NCBI GenBank assembly: GCA_021464415.1
Contig: CM038466.1
Span: forward strand, 51,928,039-51,992,038
Length of the DNA: 64,000 nt
Direction of reading: 5' to 3'
Source: Lonicera japonica
Taxonomy: Eukaryota; Streptophyta; Magnoliopsida; Dipsacales; Caprifoliaceae
The translations under genes and the position numbers were made by a program. The stretch's first letter is position 1; the number at the start of each line of letters is the position of its first letter. The notes beneath the pieces are model-generated. The model did no database searches. It saw nothing but the letters and a program-made list of their open reading frames with translations, and was not told the DNA's origin. Below are positions 24,896 to 35,158 of the stretch, piece after piece.

Positions 24896-25633
24896 AGATC
24901 TATGGCCGCTAAGCCCTCCAAAGAGGACACTTCCTCATTGGTTTAGTCCACATCCAAAGAGGACACTAATGAACTTATTTGCTAAGGTCAAATCCTTAAC
25001 TTTAGTTGCGACATACATTAGTTGCTGGTGAAGGCCTTGAATTCTTTCTTTCAATTCATGTACAACAGCATATAGTGTAGAGAACGTAGCCGTTTTTTAT
25101 TCTATACATTCTTGGGACTCAACAATCTTTGAGAGCACTTGGTTCTAAGTAACTGCGTTTTCAGCTTGCCAATTAATTCCTGCTTCGGCAGGAGTAACAA
25201 TTTTTGGCTAACCATGGGGATCCAAAGAGACGGAATTTTTGTCCTTCCACACATGTTTGGTTCGTTGATTGGTATTTTCAAAATCTTCTAGACTGCGAAA
25301 CTTGGCTTGGTAGTCTAAAAAAGATGGGTTAAACATGTAGCATGGGATAGGTTCAGGGGACTTGGATTGGTTAATTTGTTTAAGGGCTTTCTGGTAGTAC
25401 GGCTGAAGAGATGGAGGTTTTGGAAGAGGAGGAGGAGGAGGCGAACATGATGAGGTTTCTGAAGTTAGCTTAATCTTGTTGTCTCCATAACAGACATAAA
25501 AATCAAATTTTCCAAAGGGTTCTCTAAGTAAACCTACTGACGGATCATTAGCTTCATACTTCTCCTTCAAGATATCCTACGAGATTTCTTTTTGCTTTTC
25601 CTCTTAGGACGTTCTTCCATGTACTCATGCTCA
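24896..25633 (-). pseudogene. Fragment of a retroelement-like polyprotein (possibly LTR retrotransposon or endogenous pararetrovirus)
   Basis: A minus-strand frame, open at 25570-25208 and continuing through stops to about 24960, encodes a Pro-rich stretch (CSPPPPPLPKPPSLQPYY), then CYMFNPSFLDYQAKFRSLED, then a Trp-containing coiled-coil-like region (NWQAENAVTQNQVLSKIVES). The style resembles a linker-to-coat region of plant reverse-transcribing elements, but I cannot name the family with certainty. It is bracketed by inverted copies of the TACTTAAAGTACGTC motif of CACTA A. Stops in the second half show decay. Confidence 0.4.
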
Positions 25634-25679
25634 CCTAGGAGACGTACTTTAAGTACCTACCTCACCCAAGTGAATAGCA

Positions 25680-27340
25680 TAAATTAAAACCTTCATCCCC
25701 AATTTCATTTTTTCACGAACCCTTCCTCATCTTCCCTCCCTTAGTTCTCCCTCCTCCCTCACCAATCCCTACACCACAACTCCAGCCACCACCGATAAAA
25801 ACTCTGACCACCACCACCCGCAGCCTATTCTCTCACTCCTCCCTCATCGGACTCACCTTCTCTCACTCATCCCTCTCTCATCACCGAGCCACCTCCGTGC
25901 ACCACCGGACTCACCTCTCTCAACCAGTTCTTCCGTCTCTTCTGCCTCCGGTCTCCCACCAGCACCACACCTCACTCCGGTCTCCCTCTCCTCTGATCTC
26001 CCTCTCTTTCACCGAGCCGCAACAACAACAAAATTACAAAGGTTTATTTTATATTTTTTTTATTTCAATTCGATTACTGTCTTATTAATCCCCATTGCTA
26101 CAACTAATTTCTTGCAAAACAAAGATATGTTTACTGTATATGTATAATTTTAGTTTTCTATAATTGATTAGGGCAAAATGTAATTAATTAATTAAGGCAA
26201 AATGTATATGTATGTATAATTTTAGTTTGGTTGGTTATAAAATGCATGATACAATATGCACGTGTGTTTAGGGTTGTTGTATATATCTTTTTGTTTTTTA
26301 GGTGTGTTCTTGGCAGGATTGGGTTTTAGCAATTTATGAGGTAATGATTAGGCCATATTTTTTTCCTGGGTTGAAACACAGCCCTTTGAAAAAATACATT
26401 AAAAATAAATATTATTCCATCCGTCCCAAATTTAGAGCATACATTCTTTACTGGATGTCCTATATGTGATTATTTGGCAAGATTCCTTCCTTTTATTCAC
26501 CTGTAATGAGAATTTGATTTCAAATTTTGGGTTGATTTAATTTTTCATATAAAAGCAACTTCAAAAGCCCTCTATCATTATAATTTGTTTATAAATTTTG
26601 TTTTTTCTTTTAGCAAATAATCAGGAGTTCAAACTTTATAGAAATAAATGCACAGAATGTCTAACTACTAAATTTGCCTTTTTTATGGTGTATCCAATTA
26701 CTTACTTGGAGTTTCGAATTTTAGAAAAAATTGACTAAATCTTTATTATACATAGGCCATGACTTGGTTTTATGATTGTGTATAACATTCGAATTGGCTA
26801 ATTTAAGTGGGGCATTATCATTGTGTGCAACAATCGGTACAGTTATTTTTATTACATTAGGTTGGGTTAATTAGCATAGGACAAGGCAATAATTATAAAA
26901 CTGTGATTGCTCAAACTTAATTATTTAATTTAATAGTTTGTGGGGAAGGAATGTGCATTTTTTTTCCCTTAATTTTTTGATTCAGTTAAGACTCGTCAAA
27001 TATGTGTTTTTTTGCTCTCCAAAACATCAATAGTGGAACTTTTAAGCAACTTTTAAGTATATTCGGGCTGTCCAATTAGGGCTTTTGAGAATTCATATTA
27101 TAATTGGAATTTAATTTAAATCCCACTGAAATGTGTGTGTGTGTGTGTTTTAATTTAATTTTGTTCCCCACTGTAAATTTCCTTTGAAGTGAGTTAATTG
27201 TTGAATGCATTAGGTGCTTTTGTTTGCGGTTGTATTGATTAATCAATCTTTGATCCACAATTTACATCAATTCTTGCTTTTTAGTAAGAATTTGGTATTT
27301 GTAGTTCTGCCCCAAATTTGTTTTAGGAGTGTTAATATAA
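25680..27340 (+). other. Leader and first-intron-like region of the CACTA A second gene
   Basis: 25740-26030 is a C/T-rich, Pro/Ser/His-coding-like leader (CCTCCCTCACCAATCCC, CCACCACCACC), typical of transcribed plant leaders. It gives way at about 26040 to T-rich intron-like sequence reaching the hairpin cluster. A GT microsatellite lies at 27132-27149. No protein family is recognised. Confidence 0.4.
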
Positions 27341-27344
27341 GTGT

Positions 27345-27720
27345 TTGCCCTAATTGATTTATATCCAAAATGAATTAGGGCAAAACTGAAATTGAAATTG
27401 AATTTGAAATTGAAGTTTAGGGTTGAATATGAGATTATAGTTTAGCAATTGAATCTCAAATTCAACCCTAAACTTCAATTTCAAATTCAATTTAAGTTTT
27501 GCCCTAATTGAATTAAATTGAATTGGAATTGGAATTGGAATTGAAGTTCCCGGTTAAATTCACCCTAAACTTTAATTTCAATTCAATTAAAGTAAAATTG
27601 AAATTGAAGTTTAGTGTTGAATTTATGATTCAAGTTTAGCAATTGAATCTCAATTTTAAACCTAAACTTCAATTTCAATTTTTCCCTAGTTGAATTGAAT
27701 TCAAATTGAAACCCTAAATT
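27345..27720. repeat. Two adjacent inverted repeats (hairpin cluster)
   Basis: The block around 27375-27420 (AATTAGGGCAAAACTGAAAT, then GAAATTGAAGTTTAGGGTTG) is matched inversely by ATTCAACCCTAAACTTCAAT ... TTTTGCCCTAATTGAATT at about 27455-27520. A second, weaker pair with the same words follows at about 27540-27720. They can form long hairpins. It lies directly before the start codon of the CACTA A second gene. Confidence 0.75.
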
Positions 27721-27768
27721 CCAAGTCAATTATGGTATTCTTATGTTTCTTTTCTAATAAATGTCAAG

Positions 27769-30700
27769 ATGCCTCTGAAAGATTCATCCGCAAAGAAGAA
27801 GTTTTGTGTAGAGATGCGCGAGGAGCACCACCTCGCCCTGTAGCAGCAGTCCTCGCAGGCGTCCCAAGCCTCGTAGCAGGCCGACGGACCATCGGGCTCG
27901 CAGCAGGAGTTGCTGGTCCTGCCACTGGCTCTGCCCACCCCCTACACTCATTCAACGACAGGCAGCAAGGGCCTTGCACCACCCAGACGCAACATTCACT
28001 GCACTTTTGTTACTACCCACGTGCCCATCGACTCAGGTAAAGTTCTTAATTATATTTTTTTAATTATACACTGCAACTATATTAACTTTATATGATTTAC
28101 AGATTAACTTTATATGCTTGTTGTAATATGTAGATACCGCCAACGCCTCCTTGAGTAATAAGAGGAGAGGATTCGTAGTCGGGAAGAAGACGGCGACAAT
28201 CACTAAGGAGAAGGGCAGGCTCCGGTGACCTACAATGATTCGGTTAGAGGGCAACCCACTGCAATTCGCTCATGGTTAGTCGCGGACCTCTCGGCTTATA
28301 TAAAAGACCGATGTCCGATGCACCATCCGTCATGGTATGACTTTCCGAAGACGAAGCGGACGAAGATACTGGACTTTTTATCGGTAAGTTTTGCATTTTT
28401 CTTTATTTTTGTTAATATTTTTTATTTTTTGTTAATTTTTTTATTTCCATTACTAATGTTTCTTTCTGCTGTTTTGTTTTGTAGGTGAGCTGCGATATCG
28501 ATCACATGTGTAAGGAGCTCACCGACTGGATAGATGACAAGGCCGCCAACATGTTCAGGCAATGGAAGTCGTTTTGTCATGTGGATTAGCAGGACAAAGG
28601 AGATTCGCCCCTTTCTGTCGAGTTCGCACATCGGCCTGCGAAGTGGGAGTGGTTATGCAACCACTTCAGGGACCCCAGATTTTAGGTAAAATTTAATTGT
28701 TTAACTTAATTTAAATACAATTGAATATATTATAATATTCTAATGGTTTGTATCTTATGTATCTTGCCGAAAAAAAGCGAGCAAATGAAAGTGATCCGGG
28801 CCTCGACAAACAAGAAGTCCCATATGGGAGGGGCCAAGACCTTTGCAGCTCGGGCTGAGGAGTACAAGAAAAAAGGCGAGCACGCTCCTCACTCGAAAAC
28901 GTACATAGACATGTACAAGAAATTCGACCCTGAGGGTACGGTAAGTTTCTTATTTATTAATTTTTATTTAATATAGTTACTTATGCTTAGATTTTTGTAA
29001 TAAGAAATTCATTACATTTATTGCTTTTTACAGTCGAGGGTTCAGCAAGCGAGTGACGAGGCAGTTGCCTCTTTGATTGCGAGTATGCCTCCGATCGAGG
29101 ATACATCGGGCGGTTCCTCGCCGGCCTCAGTCACAGCCTCACTATTCCCTAGACTCCCTGTTGAAGTAGAGATCGGGTCATGGAGAAGGTTGTTTGTAAT
29201 ACCCTGTATTTTAATTTGTTTCAACTTGAATTATATTAGCTTATTTATACTCATGTGAGTGATCGTTAGGTGATTCGGGTGGTTCGAATGGATTTTGGTT
29301 GGTAAATAAGAAGTTTTAGCCTTTCGCGATTTGTTATTTCTAGCTATCTTCGAGCTATCATAATTTCTTCTCTATGTATCGGAATGAGGTTCCGCTTGCG
29401 TGGGTATCTAGTGTTTATACCATTCTACAACTTTATTGTTTTGACCGAAAGCTAATTCACACTCCTCAAGGGTCAAAATAGGGCGCAAAGTAGGCCCATT
29501 GCAAAATTCTGGTCATTCGGTAGCGCTTTGGCAGAGCGCTGTCTTCGGCGAATTTCTGGGAAAAATATATTTAGAATTTCGGAAACCTTTCTCTTAGAAA
29601 GTTGTAGAGCTTTGAAATACCTTTCCGTGGATATAAAGACCACCTCAATCGGAATTCCGAGCGAAAAGTTATGGCCAAAATACGAACAGTGCTCCAGATC
29701 TATAAGGCATATGTCGGCAGAGGACTCCATGATCGATCATGGAAAAACCATGATCGACAAGGTCCAACAGTAAGTCGGTTTTCACCACTTTTACGCCATT
29801 TTAAGCCTCCTTCTCCCCCATTTTCGAGACACAACCTCAGAGGAAGTTAGAGAGAGGTGAGAGCTCGTTTTTTTAGGGTTCTTTGAGAGCTTTTTACACA
29901 TCTTTCATCCTCAATCGAAGATTAAAGCTCCAAATCAATCAAACCCTCTTCTAAAGCATTATTCATCATCTTCTTCCTTATTATCCGCCTTGGGAGCTCG
30001 AGCCTGAGTTAGGACTACATGGGTTGGAGTCCAAGCTTCGTTATTTGGGGGTTTTGCTATTCTAGAAACGCGGTGACGCGATATATTCGGGGTTTCACCA
30101 AGCAAAGCTTCGATTATCATCCTTTCTTCTCTCTTTTGGTCTACAACTTGAGGTAGGGGTTTATATGCTTTTAAAACTTGAAATTTTGGCCTTATTTTAT
30201 AAATATCATCATAGTTTCATTTCATTTGTCTTAGTTATCTAAGGTATGGCTTATAACATGATGTTGTGTGATTAATAAAGATCTAAAAGTGAAGTTTGAG
30301 AGAATAGATGCTATGTACACTTGATAATATGATTTCATTTGGCTATAAATGGATGATTTATACATGTATGTCAAATATGATGATTTTGCCTATTGATCGA
30401 TTTTAATGATATATGGTTAATTGGAGTATGAATTCACGTATTTATGCAAGATATGCCATCTAAGCTCTATAATTACATGTTATTGATTCATATGGACATC
30501 CTTTGGGTATGTATGTGTTGATTTGCCAAGAAAAGGGTTTTGTATACACTAAAGGACGTGGACATGATTTTGATAAAGTTTATATGGCATATGTAGTATC
30601 TACCTTATTTTTGATGCATGAAGTGGAACAAGATGTACCGCTTGAACTTAATATCTATGTGATATAGACTTGTAAGCCATGTTCCTTGGATATACATGCT

Positions 30701-32276
30701 TGGTTGTATCCAAGTGGATTTATAAATGGGTTATGTATGCGATGAGGAGCATGGATACATGATGAATGATGTTTAAGTGGCATGTGTTGTTTTTAGTTGT
30801 CATAAAGAGCATATGTGCATGTTGTGCACCACTATTGTGTCAACCGTAATCTTGAAAATTCTTTGGCAAGCTCGGATTCTCTTATGGCCTATCGAATGGG
30901 CATGTATCTCTTATTATGATGTTGAAAGCTTCAGTATATATATCTCTCTGTTCGGAGGCTACATGGAAGCTTATTTTTCATGGCAATTCATGGAAGCTTC
31001 ATAAAAGCTTAGCTTATTGTCTCATCGGATATGATTGGTTGACCGATTTTTGGATAATGATTGTGCTTGGTCATGGATGACCAAGGGTGATGTGAATTCT
31101 GTATGAATGTATGTTTTCATGGTGCTTGCCGGGATGGAAAAATAGGCAGGGCCCGGTGCCCTTGGGTTGAAAAGCCCTAAACCCCTGGGAAGCAATGTTT
31201 GGCCGCCTATAAGCCACCGGTGTGGGGCCCGGGAATCTAGGCAAATTGGCAAGGCACTATAGTTTGGTTGTTATCAATGTTTGTATGGGATCGGGATGAT
31301 TGATCCCAGGACTGTTGCTATCTATATTCATATAGGATCGGGACAATTGATCCTAGGGTATCAGCTTGATGATTCGACATCTCGATGGCATGGGAATGTA
31401 CTTACAGCTCAGGCTCTCTATGGTATGGTAATCGGTTGACACGGGAGGTAAATTGCATTAGCACGTGCATGCGTAGTTAATTGATGAAGATGGTTCTTGT
31501 TGATATTAAAGAATTTCACGTGGTTTGAAAGATATGTTTATGAACCTGTTTTTTTGAATATATGCCTTTCACCCCCTACTGAGCTGTGAGCTCACCCCGT
31601 TTTCTAATTATTACAGGTACACAGGAGACGTGTGATGTTAATGAGATGGCGAGTTCGGGATCGAAATAGAGAGCTCTGATACGAATTCATCGTTTTGTTA
31701 TGAATATGTTACCTTGGGAAGCTATGGCTAGCCCGAAGTGTTATTTACTGACTTGTGCATGCTTAGTTTGGTTTTGTATATTGGTTACATGTATGCATGA
31801 TTTTGTACAGTACTATCTTCTTCTAACTGGCTGATTGACATGTGTGATATTTACCGTTTGAACTTCTTTGTGCATTTACATATATGCCCATTTTAGTCAA
31901 TCTAAGATGGGTTAGTAGCACTCCAGGTCTTAATTACGAGTGCTATCCTGTATATTAAGTCGGGGGTGTTACATTGTTGGTCCTTCGAGAGGGACCAGGG
32001 TTCCCAGTTTAGGCAGCGGCATCACCAAGTAGTGGAGGAGGAGAGGACCATCACAACCGGCGGAGCCCAGAAAGGAAGCGGTTAAGGAGGAGCTGGCTAG
32101 AGTTAGGGCAAATCAAAAGCATTTGGAGGAGCATCTTCAACAACGAAAGGGAGCGCCAAGAGCAAGAAAGGGAGCGATTGGCTTGGGAAATTAAGATGCA
32201 TGCCTAGTTTGAAGAAATGGCAAGGCAGATGCGTATGGGGGCTCCACCATTCTATGGCTCCAACTCCGCTCTTTAG
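27769..32276 (+). pseudogene. CACTA A second gene, Ptta/En/Spm (Transposase_24-like), split by a solo LTR
   Basis: From ATG at 27769 the conceptual order is: a Gln/Ser/Pro-rich N-terminus (exon 1 to about 28037, with CAG-to-TAG stops). Exon 2 (about 28133-28383) contains SWLVADLSAYIKDRCP and WYDFPKTKRTKILDFLS before a GTAAG donor. Exon 3 (about 28485-28683) contains CKELTDWIDDKAANMFRQW and ends WLCNHFRDPRF. Exon 4 (about 28772-28941) contains KSEQMKVIRASTNKKSHMGG and FDPEGT. Exon 5 (from about 29033) contains SRVQQASDEAVASLI. Exon 5 is cut at 29194 by a solo LTR and resumes at 31979, running through a Glu/Arg-rich coiled-coil region to a stop at 32274-32276. The pattern fits the plant transposase family of CACTA elements. 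In-frame stops and the insertion make it a pseudogene. Confidence 0.65.
29195..31973 (+). mobile_element. Solo LTR (probable Ty3/gypsy chromovirus), TSD TTGTT
   Basis: The segment starts TGTAATACCCTG and ends GGGGGTGTTACA, with perfect 5-bp flanking repeats TTGTT (29190-29194 and 31974-31978). It is 2779 bp with no gag-pol frame. The stretch CTACTGAGCTGTGAGCTCAC followed by TTATTACAGGT near 31575-31618 is a familiar 3' part of Tekay/Del-like LTRs; this lineage call is from memory. It disrupts exon 5 of the CACTA A second gene. Confidence 0.9.
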
Positions 32277-32529
32277 TTTTAGGTTTATTTTATTGTTGAA
32301 CAGTTTTATAGGATTGTAAAGTTTTTAAAAGAGTTTTGAAGGACATTAATAATTTATTTGTAAACATTTCAAACATTTACTTCCATATGATTGAATAATT
32401 GAATGCTTTGATATTTGAATGAATGAAAATATGAATGATTGGGCAGGATGTTTGAATGAATGAAATTGGTTTATAATGCAAGTTATTTGTATAGATGTGC
32501 ACGTGTGGGGGACACACTGTAACCGGTAG

Positions 32530-33005
32530 TGTCTGCCAGTTTTTTTATTCACTTAGGCGACATAGAAATTAGCCCACATCGCCTAAGGTCCAGTCAAACT
32601 TATTTGACTTTAATACTTTAGGCGATGTAGGTATTTACATATGTCCCCTAACTGGACTACTAGGGCGACATATCAATGATCCCGACGTCGCCTAAGGTCT
32701 AGTCAAACTTGTTTGACTTTAGGACCTTAGGCAACGTAGGCTTTTACATACATCCCCTAAGTGGACTATTAGGGCAACGCATGTATATACTTACGTCCCC
32801 TAAAGTCTAGCCAAAGGAAAGTGGACTTTGATTTTATAGGTGACGTATGTATATACCTATGTCTCCTAAAGTCCCAAAGAAAAATTGACTTTGACTTTAT
32901 AGGCGACGTATGTAGTTACCTACGTCGCCCCATTCCTTAAGCGAAAGAGCTTCAGAAACGTACCTTAGGCGACTTATGAGGTATCTTGGGTGACGTACGC
33001 GGTAC
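32530..33005. repeat. Right subterminal repeats of CACTA A
   Basis: More than ten GGCGACGTA / TACGTCGCC motifs, spaced about 25-60 bp and mixed with repeated GTCAAACTTRTTTGACTTTA units. The array is interrupted at 33005 by a solo LTR and resumes at 34685. Confidence 0.85.
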
Positions 33006-34684
33006 TGTAGACACCCGAATCCGTGACCCCCGCAAGAACCCTAAGGAACGCTCGCTAGTACCGCCGTTGAGTTTGTTACTCACCCAAAAGTACTAGAAAC
33101 TACTCCGAGAAGTTTGTAGCCCAACAAACCCATTCGCAGAGGGATTTGTCATGCGATAAATCCACTTTTGTAGGTTTTTATCGCGCGACAAATCAAATTG
33201 TCACACGACAAACCTCTCTGACCTAGACCATCCACTCCCTGACACATCAGTTTGTCAGTGATATCACTTTAGCCGTTTGTCACGCGACACTTGCCCTTTC
33301 TGGGGTAATGTCGTGCGACAATCTCTCTCGAGCAGTATAAATAGGCCAACACCCCAAGGGTTGAAGAAAAAAGGAAAGGAGGAGGCTTTCTGGAATCTGA
33401 GAAAAAAAATTAGGGTTATTATTTAGAAAATCTAATTTTCTAAGAAATATTCAAGGAATCTCCGAGTTTCGACACTCGACGTCTCTAATATTAATGTTGA
33501 ATTATCGACTATATCTGGAGAAGAAACGTCTACATTCCCCGGATCATCTTCAATCATATTATATTTTCTCTCTCTTATATTCTTATTATTATCGTCGAGA
33601 AGGTAACTAAAAATTCCTTCTAGTAATTAAGATTATATCTATATGCTATTTTTGTTATATCTTATAGACTTGTTTAAATCCTTATATATACGTACTCGTT
33701 ATTTTCGAAAGTACTATAAGTGAGTAGGGAGTTGGCTTGCTTGGGCCAACATAAACTGAAAGCATTTACTTCCATTTGAATTGTTTTTGTATACTTGTTA
33801 TATCTGTTGTTCTGTTCACTTTCTAACTGAATAAACTTATTGTCAAAGTTATCGATATTTTATTTCCAAAATAACCTAATAAAAATTATTTTCAAAACTA
33901 GAAAAAGTAAGACCATTTATCATCCGGCTAAAACCAAGTTTTCAAAACTCGGACTGACAAAACTTACTTAGGAATTAAATTTAGATATATTTTGTCTTTC
34001 ACATAGACTGCAATTTATCTGATGCACTCTCCTCAAGAGTTCAATTCCATATCAAATTAATTCCAATAAGATCCGATCTTTTCTAAAAATTAACCTAACG
34101 AGATAATTAATATTGTTATCTGAGGAAACAATACCGAATCATTCTCTTTCCAAAAATAGATAAGATAAACTTTTGTCACTAGTAATTAATATTTCAACAA
34201 AACTGAAACATCGGATTACGGAATACAAAGTTTTCACCCTTTTCCCCGTTTTTTTCCAAAACTTAGGTTTTTATGAGTTATTTCCCAAAAACAATAGAGT
34301 ATCAGTAAAGGCATCCAAGTTTTTCAATTTTAGAATAAACATATAAGCCACTAGAGATCGAAATGGCAGAATGGGTGCCTAACACCTTCCCAAACCGTAA
34401 CATAGTTCCCGAACCCTATAAGAAACCCGATTTTATAGACAAACGTGTAAAGAAAAGCTTATCTATAGCTTTTCCTCTTACACAACTATTTTTGTCCGTT
34501 TTCTCGTAAAACATACTGGTGACTCTGAACGAACTCTCTTGCATCTAGAAATAGGATAGAGGGATACCCGATATGAATTATCAATACATAGAAGCAAATG
34601 GAACAACGGAATCCTTTCCGATGTTTCAAACTCCCAAACATGGGATTGAGATCGACCTGGGAGTCGCATTTGCGGATTCTCACA
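33006..34684 (+). mobile_element. Solo LTR related to the one at 17952
   Basis: It begins TGTAGACACCCG and ends GGATTCTCACA; flanks are GGTAC (33001-33005) and GGTAA (34685-34689), a 5-bp duplication with one mismatch. It is 1679 bp. TTGTCRCRCGACAA palindromes lie at 33150-33330, AGTGAGTAGGGAGTTGGCTT at about 33718, and GGGTGCCTAACACCTTCCC at about 34373. It interrupts the right subterminal array of CACTA A. No coding sequence. Confidence 0.8.
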
Positions 34685-35158
34685 GGTAAGTCGCCTAAGA
34701 GACCGTCAGAGGTAGTGATGTGGTTTTTTTTTTCTAGAATTTATGAGAGAATCTTATTAGAGAAGGTAGCTTTGATTGGGTATTTTGTATTTAGAGAGAG
34801 AATCTTGTTGAAATTTGTGTTTAGAGAGAGAAAGACATGAAATTAGGGTTAGGGTTCATGGAGGAAATGGGTTGGATGTTGAAGATGGGGATATTTTGGT
34901 CAAATTGGGCAAAAAAAATCAACGGATGGTTAACCCCGTCAAACGAACATGGAGGGACTCTAATTATGGCCATTTTTCAGGGAGTAACTCAAAATGGCCC
35001 ATTTTAAAATTAAAAGCCAAAATCTAGCAAATCCTCCATGCTTAAAATTTTAAATTCTTCACTAATTTTATCAAACGATGGACTTCCAATTTTTCACGCT
35101 CCAAATCTCAACTTTTACTTAAATTCTAAGTTTTTTTTCTGTGTCCAAACATATGGTG

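Larger units (their letters stand above)
9420..34717 (+). mobile_element. CACTA (En/Spm) element A
   Basis: The left end is CACTATACCAG and the right end reads CACTACCTCTGACGG inward on the minus strand. Both lead into subterminal arrays of the motif GGCGACGTA in both orientations (9430-9780; 32550-33005 continuing at 34685). The target duplication is ATT on the left (9417-9419). The right side reads AT then GTGG, where the undisrupted MULE arm has ATTGTGG, so one T has been lost. After removing nested elements the element is about 7 kb. Coding remains run on the plus strand: a transposase N-terminal fragment (23999 to about 24580) and a second-ORF gene (27769-32276). Confidence 0.75.
8545..35000. 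mobile_element. MULE-like foldback element with about 300-bp TIRs, carrying the CACTA nest
   Basis: The left arm (8545 to about 8880, starting GGGCCATTTTG) is the reverse complement of the right arm (34722-35000), including TAACCCCGTCAAA, the CCCTAACCCTAA box and AATCTTGTTGAAATTTG. It is flanked by ATTTTTAAA (8536-8544) and ATTTTAAAA (35001-35009), a 9-bp target duplication with one mismatch, as expected for Mutator-like elements. The right arm continues at 9401-9419 (GCTTTGATTTCGTGTGATT), which matches the inverse of 8862-8880, so CACTA A landed inside the right TIR. Without the nest the element is about 1.16 kb. It has no transposase and carries TCTCTC/TATA simple repeats (8940-9340) between the arms, so it is non-autonomous. 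Confidence 0.75.
8324..35158. mobile_element. Outermost target: MITE-like element split by the MULE-like element
   Basis: Left TACCCTATGTTTGGAT (from 8324) pairs with right TCCAAACATATGGTG (ending 35158), giving short inverted ends. Only 8324-8544 and 35001-35158 belong to it, about 0.37 kb in total; everything between was inserted later. The terminal pairing is only about 12-14 bp and the internal similarity is weak, so this layer is the least certain of the nest. Confidence 0.4.

Noticed and set aside
27741..28040. Ala/Arg-rich frames on both strands near 27.8 kb
   Set aside because: They are alternate frames of the first exon of the CACTA A second gene.
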